A stretch of 9,664 nucleotides of DNA from Actinomycetota bacterium (lineage in GTDB: Bacteria > Actinomycetota > Actinomycetes > S36-B12), in NCBI GenBank assembly GCA_026392575.1, contig JAPLBU010000409.1, positions 1 through 9,664 of the forward strand, given 5' to 3'. Position numbers and translations under genes: made by a program. The stretch's first letter is position 1, and the number at the start of each line of letters is the position of its first letter. The notes beneath the pieces are model-generated. The model saw only the letters and a program-made list of their open reading frames with translations. It was not told where the DNA came from and searched no databases. Shown here piece after piece: positions 5,151 to 9,664 of the stretch.

Positions 5151-6194
5151 GCGTAGGAGGTGACCTTGAAGGCCGGTGCGAGGAACAGGACGACGAGCAG
5201 GACGGGCACGAGCAGGGCGAAGGCCCATCGCAGCGAGGTAGCGTCGGCGACGAGGCCGATGAGGGGTGCGCCGAGGACGAAGCCGAGGTAATTGAAGACG
5301 TTGACCCGCGCAATGGCGACTCCGCTGCCCAGCACGTCATGCTGCGCGGCGGCGGTGAAGGCCAGCGGGATGATCGGTGCCGCCCCGAGGCCGAGCAGGG
5401 CGAATGCCAGCAGGCCCCAGGCGGGGGACGGCGCGAGGGCGATGAGCAGGGCAGCCACGGCGGCTGTCGCGGCGCCCGGTGAGGTAGACCGCGCTCCAGT
5501 TCGATGCGGCGGAATCGGCGATGTAGACGCAGGTCAGGGCGATGCCGATGACGACGATCGGCTTCCACGGAACGCGGATGCGATCGTGGCTCGGATGCTC
5601 GGGCGATACGTCGTCGACCTTCCCCGTTACTTCGACGCGACCCTTCAACAGGCGCGGACCGACGATCAGCTGAACGGGAATGACGACGACCGCGATCAGC
5701 GCGAGGAACGCAGCGAGGCCGATCGACGTGCCGGCCGCGACCGCTGCGAGGGCGGCGCCGGCGATGCCCGCGAGGCTGAACACGGCGAAGAACGAGCCCA
5801 TCAGGCTGCGGCGATACGTCAATTCGACAGCAGAGGCATGTGCGTTCATTGCAGCGTCGACGGCGCCGAGGGCGAAGCCGATCAGGGCGAGCGACGCGAC
5901 AAGCGTTGGCATCGTCGTACTCAGACCGACGCAGACGAGGGCGATCGGCGTCAGCGGGCCGAGCACGCGAAGCACGGCCCTGCTGCCGACGCGTGACAGT
6001 GCGAAGCCGGCGACGATGCTGCCGACTCCGGCGACGATCGGCACGAGCCCGAGCAGCAGGGCCAGTTCGCCGTCGTCTAGCGAGAAGGTGGTCTGGACCG
6101 TGGGGATGCGGGTGACGAGCGCCGCGAAGCACAGGCCCTGGGCCGCGTAGGCGACCGCACCAGCCCTGCGCGCGGCTGGCTGCTGTTCGGTCAC
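5141..6194 (-). pseudogene. MFS transporter, broken by an internal deletion with frameshift
   Basis: The leftward frame starts at GTG 6194 (TEQQPAARRAGAVAYAAQG) and reads as a normal major facilitator protein for 239 residues: six N-terminal helices, a central cytoplasmic loop (GRVEVTGKVDDVSPEHPSHD), then helix 7 ending SNWSAVYLT. At about 5477 the frame changes. The out-of-frame continuation is Arg-rich nonsense, while another frame resumes real MFS sequence, GAATAAVAALLIALAPSPAW, then FALLGLGAAPIIPLAF and helices 11-12 to a TGA at 5141-5143. Together the two parts give about 350 residues, where relatives such as YbjJ have about 400. Helix 8, its following loop and part of helix 9 are missing, so a deletion of roughly 140-170 bp is inferred. 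The protein resembles YbjJ/fucose-permease-like exporters; substrate unknown. The GTG start has only a weak ribosome site. Confidence 0.83.
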
Positions 6195-6239
6195 TCCGGG
6201 ACTATCGCACCTGCGGGGGTTCGGTACCCCTGAAATGGC

Positions 6240-6271
6240 GACGGGACCCGGCCCGAAGGCTGAGTCCCGTC
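6240..6271 (-). terminator. Terminator-like hairpin after tRNA-Ser(GGA)
   Basis: GACGGGAC (6240-6247) pairs perfectly with GTCCCGTC (6264-6271). On the minus strand the interior can form GCC-TTCG-GGC, a stable tetraloop stem, across a 3x3 internal loop. GCCATTTCA follows, only a weak T-run. A smaller stem, CCCGC-TGA-GCGGG (6274-6286), lies between it and the tRNA, so the two are tandem hairpins. Confidence 0.55.
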
Positions 6272-6290
6272 ATCCCGCTGAGCGGGGCCG

Positions 6291-6375
6291 CGGAGGATAG
6301 GGGATTTGAACCCCTGAGAGGTTTCCCTCAACACGCTTTCCAAGCGTGCGCACTAGGCCACTATGCGAATCCTCC
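6291..6375 (-). tRNA. tRNA-Ser (anticodon GGA)
   Basis: Minus-strand 85-nt class II tRNA. The acceptor stem pairs GGAGGAT (6369-6375) with ATCCTCC (6292-6298), with discriminator G at 6291. The anticodon stem CACGC/GCGTG encloses loop TTGGAAA, giving GGA (6339-6341), which reads UCC and UCU. A long variable arm and the T arm AGGGG-TTCAAAT-CCCCT are present. CCA is not encoded (CGG follows), unlike the neighbouring tRNA-Ser(CGA). A minus-strand TAGCCT (6383-6388) about seven bases upstream may be its -10 box. Confidence 0.95.
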
Positions 6376-6453
6376 GCGGACGAGGCTATCCTGTGGCGGG
6401 TCGGGCCGCGACCGCCCCATCCACCTGCGATGCAGGCCGGCTCGGCAACCCCT

Positions 6454-6459
6454 TACAGT
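6454..6459 (+). promoter_or_regulatory. Probable -10 box of the SRP RNA gene
   Basis: TACAGT lies six bases before the predicted 5' end of the SRP RNA at 6466, the right place for a -10 element. The -35 region near 6431 (TGCAGG) is weak and overlaps a small CCTGC-GAT-GCAGG inverted repeat (6424-6436). Confidence 0.45.
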
Positions 6460-6465
6460 TGTGTC

Positions 6466-6552
6466 GACCCCCCGTGCGGCGTCATCGCGTGAACCTCCCC
6501 AGGGCCGGAAGGCAGCAAGGATAAGCGTGCTCTGGCGGGTGCACGGGGGGTC
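6466..6552 (+). ncRNA. ffs: Small bacterial SRP RNA (4.5S RNA)
   Basis: A perfect 12-bp terminal stem (GACCCCCCGTGC 6466-6477 with GCACGGGGGGTC 6541-6552) encloses the conserved apical domain. The conserved parts are GAACCTCCCCAGGGCC, the GGAA tetraloop in CCGGAAGG, and the asymmetric loop AGCAAGG that contacts the Ffh M domain. The length, about 87 nt, fits the Alu-less short SRP RNA. It works with Ffh and FtsY to target membrane proteins. In actinobacteria it commonly lies just before dnaX, as here apart from the intervening vapBC. The exact ends are inferred from the stem. Confidence 0.93.
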
Positions 6553-6575
6553 CCTTCACGCTTATCGGGCAGGCC

Positions 6576-6595
6576 AACATGCAAATTCGCATGTT
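6576..6595 (+). promoter_or_regulatory. Palindromic operator of the second vapBC pair
   Basis: AACATGCAAATTCGCATGTT is symmetric at 18 of 20 positions: AACATGC and GCATGTT arms around an AATT centre, with one mismatched pair. It ends 11 bases before the antitoxin ATG. Antitoxins of this type repress their own operon by binding such palindromes, so this is the predicted autoregulatory site. The promoter probably overlaps it, but I cannot fix its boxes. Confidence 0.68.
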
Positions 6596-6606
6596 AAGGT
6601 GCAGAT

Positions 6607-6855
6607 ATGTCGAAAACCGTGCAGATTCGTGACCTAGACGACGAGACCTACCTCGCCCTGAGCAGACGTGCCGCCGAGGTCGGTTCGAGCGTGCCGGAGT
6701 TTCTGCGACGCGAGATCGAGCGGATCGCCCAGCGGCCCAGCATGACCGAGTGGCTGGCCAGAACGGAGCGTCGGTCTGGGGCAGTCCGCGAGTCCGATGT
6801 AATCGAAGGTCTGGACGAACTCCGCGGGGAGTGGCCGACTCGTGCTCGTCGTTGA
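6607..6855 (+). CDS. vapB: FitA-like ribbon-helix-helix antitoxin (VapB type)
   Basis: The ATG at 6607 follows AAGG (6596-6599) by seven bases. The 82-residue product begins SKTVQIRDLDDETYLALSRR, the ribbon strand and first helix of FitA/VapB-like RHH antitoxins, then RAAEVGSSVPEFLRREIERIA, the second helix. The segment after QRPSMTEWLARTERRSG is the expected toxin-binding tail. It should neutralise the VapC encoded next and bind the palindrome just upstream. It is unrelated in sequence to the antitoxin at 4578-4835. The end overlaps the toxin start by 14 bp. Confidence 0.88.
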   Translation: MSKTVQIRDLDDETYLALSRRAAEVGSSVPEFLRREIERIAQRPSMTEWLARTERRSGAVRESDVIEGLDELRGEWPTRARR

Positions 6856-7234
6856 TGCTTCGGTTCTCTATGACGTCCTGACCGACGGACCCGCAGCCCT
6901 TGCGTCGCGCCTTCGGATGGCATCGGATTCCGATCAGGTGGCACCTCAGGTCATTGATGCCGAGGTCATGGGCCTGCTTCGCCGAGACGCGATGCTCCGT
7001 GCCGTCGACGCGACGACCTGCTCGCTTGCCGTGAGTGAACTGCATGACTGGCCCGCCGATCGTCTATCCCTGCGCCCCTTTCTCGAGCGTGTGTGGGAAC
7101 TTCGCGAGAACGTCCGGACTTGGGATGCCTTCTACGTGGCCGTTGCGGAGGCCTTCGACTGCCCGCTCCTCACGCTGGACCGCCGCCTTGCCCGGGCGAA
7201 GGGTCCGCGGTGCCAGATCGAGGTCATAGGCTGA
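6842..7234 (+). CDS. vapC: PIN-domain ribonuclease toxin, VapC family
   Basis: The GTG at 6842 lies inside the antitoxin end (14-bp overlap), which couples their translation. The 130-residue protein has all four PIN acidic residues: Asp5 (MLVVDASVLYDVL), Glu41 (VIDAEVMGLLRRD), Asp95 (TWDAFYVAVAEAF) and Asp113 (LLTLDRRLARA). This arrangement is characteristic of the VapC family abundant in actinobacteria such as mycobacteria. It is a metal-dependent RNase whose target cannot be predicted. The frame is intact, so it is likely functional. Its stop lies five bases before the dnaX GTG, so dnaX may be partly transcribed from the vapBC promoter. Confidence 0.92.
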   Translation: MLVVDASVLYDVLTDGPAALASRLRMASDSDQVAPQVIDAEVMGLLRRDAMLRAVDATTCSLAVSELHDWPADRLSLRPFLERVWELRENVRTWDAFYVAVAEAFDCPLLTLDRRLARAKGPRCQIEVIG

Positions 7235-7239
7235 CGCCC

Positions 7240-9123
7240 GTGTCCATGGCCCTTTACCGCACCTACCGCCCGGCCAGGCTCGACGACGTCGTCGGCCAGG
7301 ACCACGTCACCGGCCCGCTGCGCCGAGCGCTGGAGAACGACCGGGTCCACCACGCCTACCTCTTCTCCGGCCCTCGCGGTTGTGGCAAGACGTCGACCGC
7401 CCGCATCCTGGCCCGCTCCCTGAACTGCGAGCAGGGTCCCACCGCTGATCCCTGCGGCGTCTGCCAGAGCTGCACTGATCTCGCGCCCAACGGTCCCGGA
7501 TCGCTCGATGTCATCGAGCTCGACGCGGCAAGTCATGGCGGCGTTGACGACACCCGCGACCTGCGCGAGCGCGCGATGTACGCGCCGGCCAACTCGCGTT
7601 ACAAGGTCTACATCATCGACGAGGCCCACATGGTCACCACGGCAGGCTTCAATGCGCTGCTGAAGCTGGTCGAGGAGCCGCCCGAGCACGTGCGTTTCAT
7701 CTTCGCGACGACAGAGGCCGACAAGGTCCTTCCGACGATCCGCTCGCGCACACACAACTACACGTTCCGACTCGTGCCGTCGAAGACCCTGCAGTCGCAC
7801 CTGGCGTATGTGTGCAAGGCGGAGGGCGTCCCCGCGGAGCCGGCCGCGCTGGCACTCGTCGCGCGGGCAGGTGCGGGCAGCGTCCGCGACAGTCTGTCCG
7901 TGCTCGGTCAGGTCATCTCGGGATCGGGTGAGGGCGGTGTCACCTATGCGGAGGCCGTTGCGCAGCTAGGAATGACAGATGCTGCGCTGCTCGACGAGTC
8001 GATCGATGCACTGGCCGATCATGACGGCGCAGCACTCTTCACCGTCATCGACAAGGTCATCGATGCGGGCCACGATCCTCGGCGCTTCGTCACTGATCTG
8101 CTCGAGCGCTTCCGCGACCTGATCGTCCTGCACAACGTGCCCAATGCTGCTGAGCTCGGCCTCATTGACGCTCCGGAGGATCAGGTCTCGCGTGAGATCG
8201 CGCAGTCGCAGCGGTTCGGGCCGGCCGAGCTGACGCGTGCGGCCGATGTCACGAGCGCGGCGCTGAGTGAACTTCGCGGGGCGACGGCGCCACGGCTGCA
8301 CCTGGAGCTGATGGCCGCGCGACTGCTCCTGCCCGCGTCGGATGCCGACGAGGCCGGTAACCGCGCTCGGCTTGACCAGCTCGAACGGCGGTTGGCCGCC
8401 GCTCCGATCCATGCTGCGCCAGCTGCACCGGTCGAGCGCGGTGCGGATCCCGTGATCGCACCCACTCCGCCGAAGCGGCTGTCGGAGGTGGCCCCGTCGA
8501 CGGCGGCGGTTCCGGCGGAACCCGCTGTCCCCGCACCTGTCGTCAGTGCCCCGCCGGAACCGTCTGTTCCGGCGCCAGCCGCTGCGCCCCGCTCGAAGCC
8601 CCCGGTCCGCCCCCGAACTGGTGCGCAGGCACCTTCCGAGGCACCCGCCGCTGCACCAGTTGTGGCAGTTGCTTCCCCCACGGCGGCCGCGAGTGAGTAC
8701 GCCGCCGGTCTGGACCAGTTCGTGTCGATGTGGCCCGCGGTGCTCGAGGCTGTGAAGTCGTACTCGAAGGTGGCATGGATGGCGTTCAGCGAGTCCACGC
8801 CGATCTCACTCAGCGACGGCGTGCTTGCCGTTGCCGTGGCCGATGCTGGCAAGGCCAACAACTTGAAGTCCAGCGGACATGACGAGCGGCTGCGGCAGGC
8901 GATCATCGACGTCATGAAGGTCGACGTGAAGATCGACGTCGTCCTCGCACCCAATCGAGTGCAGCCGGCGGCCACGTCGCCGGGCGAAGCAGCGGCCGCC
9001 CCGGTCACATCGAGCGAGCCGGATGCGCCGAGCATGGACGACGCGGACTCTGATGGCGCCGTGGGTGTCGACCTCGCACTGCGCGAACTCGGTGCGACCC
9101 GCATCGGCGAGATCGAGCACTGA
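7240..9123 (+). CDS. dnaX: DNA polymerase III gamma/tau subunit
   Basis: The clamp-loader ATPase opens the sliding clamp and links the replicative polymerases. Start: GTG 7240 (627 residues) or ATG 7246, both just after the VapC stop; the reading from 7093 lies in VapC and is rejected. Residues 1-30 give MALYRTYRPARLDDVVGQDH. The Walker A GPRGCGKT is at 44-51; the zinc cysteines are 63, 72, 75 and 78; Walker B has DEAH at 127-130. FIFATTEADKVLPTIRSR is the sensor-1 and arginine-finger region, with SRT replacing the common SRC. Residues about 388-486 form an Ala/Pro-rich linker, and a C-terminal domain (FVSMWPAVLEAVKSYSKVAW) follows. I saw no A-rich slippery site of the E. coli kind, so a separate gamma form is not expected. 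The Shine-Dalgarno is weak (AGG 7228-7230). Confidence 0.96.
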   Translation: MSMALYRTYRPARLDDVVGQDHVTGPLRRALENDRVHHAYLFSGPRGCGKTSTARILARSLNCEQGPTADPCGVCQSCTDLAPNGPGSLDVIELDAASHGGVDDTRDLRERAMYAPANSRYKVYIIDEAHMVTTAGFNALLKLVEEPPEHVRFIFATTEADKVLPTIRSRTHNYTFRLVPSKTLQSHLAYVCKAEGVPAEPAALALVARAGAGSVRDSLSVLGQVISGSGEGGVTYAEAVAQLGMTDAALLDESIDALADHDGAALFTVIDKVIDAGHDPRRFVTDLLERFRDLIVLHNVPNAAELGLIDAPEDQVSREIAQSQRFGPAELTRAADVTSAALSELRGATAPRLHLELMAARLLLPASDADEAGNRARLDQLERRLAAAPIHAAPAAPVERGADPVIAPTPPKRLSEVAPSTAAVPAEPAVPAPVVSAPPEPSVPAPAAAPRSKPPVRPRTGAQAPSEAPAAAPVVAVASPTAAASEYAAGLDQFVSMWPAVLEAVKSYSKVAWMAFSESTPISLSDGVLAVAVADAGKANNLKSSGHDERLRQAIIDVMKVDVKIDVVLAPNRVQPAATSPGEAAAAPVTSSEPDAPSMDDADSDGAVGVDLALRELGATRIGEIEH

Positions 9124-9144
9124 TGACCGAGAGCGGTATCTAGC

Positions 9145-9664
9145 GTGTACGAGGGGATTATTCAGGACCTCATCGACGAGCTCGGCCGGCTGCCCGGCGT
9201 GGGGCCGAAGAGCGCGCAGCGCATCGCCTTCCACATCCTCGCTGCTGAGCCTGCCGACGTTCACCGCCTCGCCGACACCATGCGCGAGGTGAAGGACAAG
9301 GTCCGCTTCTGCACGATCTGCGGCAACGTCGCGGAAGAGGAGCAGTGCCGGATCTGCCGAGATCCGCGTCGTGACCTCACCGTGCTGTGTGTTGTCGAGG
9401 AGTCCAATGACGTCGTCGCGATTGAGAAGACCCGCGAGTTCCGTGGGCGCTACCACGTGCTCGGCGGAGCGATCAGCCCGATCGATGGCATCGGTCCCGA
9501 CCAGCTCCGCATTCGTGAGCTGCTGGCCCGCTTGGCCGACGACAAGCTCACCGAGGTGATCCTGGCCACCGACCCGAATCTGGAGGGGGAGGCCACCGCC
9601 ACCTACCTCGCGCGGATGATCGCCCCGCTGGGGATCGCGGTGTCGCGGCTGGCGAGCGGGCTGC
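9145..9664 (+). CDS. recR: Recombination mediator protein RecR (3' end beyond window)
   Basis: GTG at 9145 opens MYEGIIQDLIDELGRLPGVG, the normal RecR N-terminus. The helix-hairpin-helix LPGVGPKSAQRIAFHIL is at 16-32. A four-cysteine zinc finger (Cys56, 59, 68, 71) follows, and the Toprim domain starts near residue 79 (TVLCVVEESNDVVAIEKT), with YHVLGGAISPIDGIGP and ATDPNLEGEATA. About 173 of roughly 200 residues are present. RecR acts with RecF and RecO to load RecA on gapped DNA. It follows dnaX by 21 bp, the conserved dnaX-recR pair. GAGAGCGG upstream is a possible ribosome site. Confidence 0.95.
   Translation, partial: MYEGIIQDLIDELGRLPGVGPKSAQRIAFHILAAEPADVHRLADTMREVKDKVRFCTICGNVAEEEQCRICRDPRRDLTVLCVVEESNDVVAIEKTREFRGRYHVLGGAISPIDGIGPDQLRIRELLARLADDKLTEVILATDPNLEGEATATYLARMIAPLGIAVSRLASGL

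Noticed and set aside
4966..6132. 388-codon minus-strand frame over the tRNA and transporter
   Set aside because: It is mostly Arg/Ser/Pro-rich and runs through a tRNA gene; the real transporter frames are the other two minus-strand frames.
6576..6595. Shared operator between the two vapBC pairs (ACATGC occurs in both)
   Set aside because: Only a 6-base core is common, the arrangement differs (palindrome versus direct repeat), and the antitoxins are unrelated.
1..9664. CRISPR array, insertion sequence or prophage
   Set aside because: No regularly spaced repeats, transposase or integrase motifs, or phage genes are visible on either strand.

Overview
The window is high-GC DNA from an actinobacterium. 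The strongest signs are the order ffs (small SRP RNA) - dnaX - recR, a DnaX with a long Ala/Pro-rich linker, an Alu-less SRP RNA of the actinobacterial type, and GTG starts on many genes. I cannot place it to genus.

Left part (1-2394). A leftward TPR-like gene runs off the window edge. Next comes a ~490 bp gap whose right half holds a clear yybP-ykoY (Mn2+-sensing) riboswitch. It leads a tight three-gene rightward operon: a TerC/Alx-type membrane protein (predicted Mn2+ exporter), a small PGPGW-type membrane protein and a GreA/GreB-like RNA polymerase factor. These genes overlap by 8 and 4 bp. The terC-type gene carries one in-frame TAG exactly where Escherichia coli Alx has a Trp. The riboswitch 3' strand can pair perfectly with the terC Shine-Dalgarno region, so translational control is the likely mechanism.

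Middle part (2395-4850). On the minus strand, convergent with the operon, lie an AcpA/phospholipase-C-type phosphoesterase without a signal peptide and a type II toxin-antitoxin pair (RHH antitoxin plus PIN-domain VapC, 4-bp overlap).

Right-middle part (4850-6400). Two minus-strand tRNA-Ser genes (CGA and GGA anticodons) flank a broken MFS transporter. The transporter has lost about 50 residues and changed frame at one point. A 48-bp near-perfect inverted repeat abuts the CCA end of tRNA-Ser(CGA).

Right part (6400-9664). The SRP RNA gene is followed by a second, different VapBC pair with a neat palindromic operator, then dnaX and the start of recR. The vapBC pair sits between ffs and dnaX, which are often adjacent in actinobacteria, so it looks inserted. 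The most interesting material is the riboswitch-controlled operon that joins metal export to a Gre-like factor, together with its amber codon.
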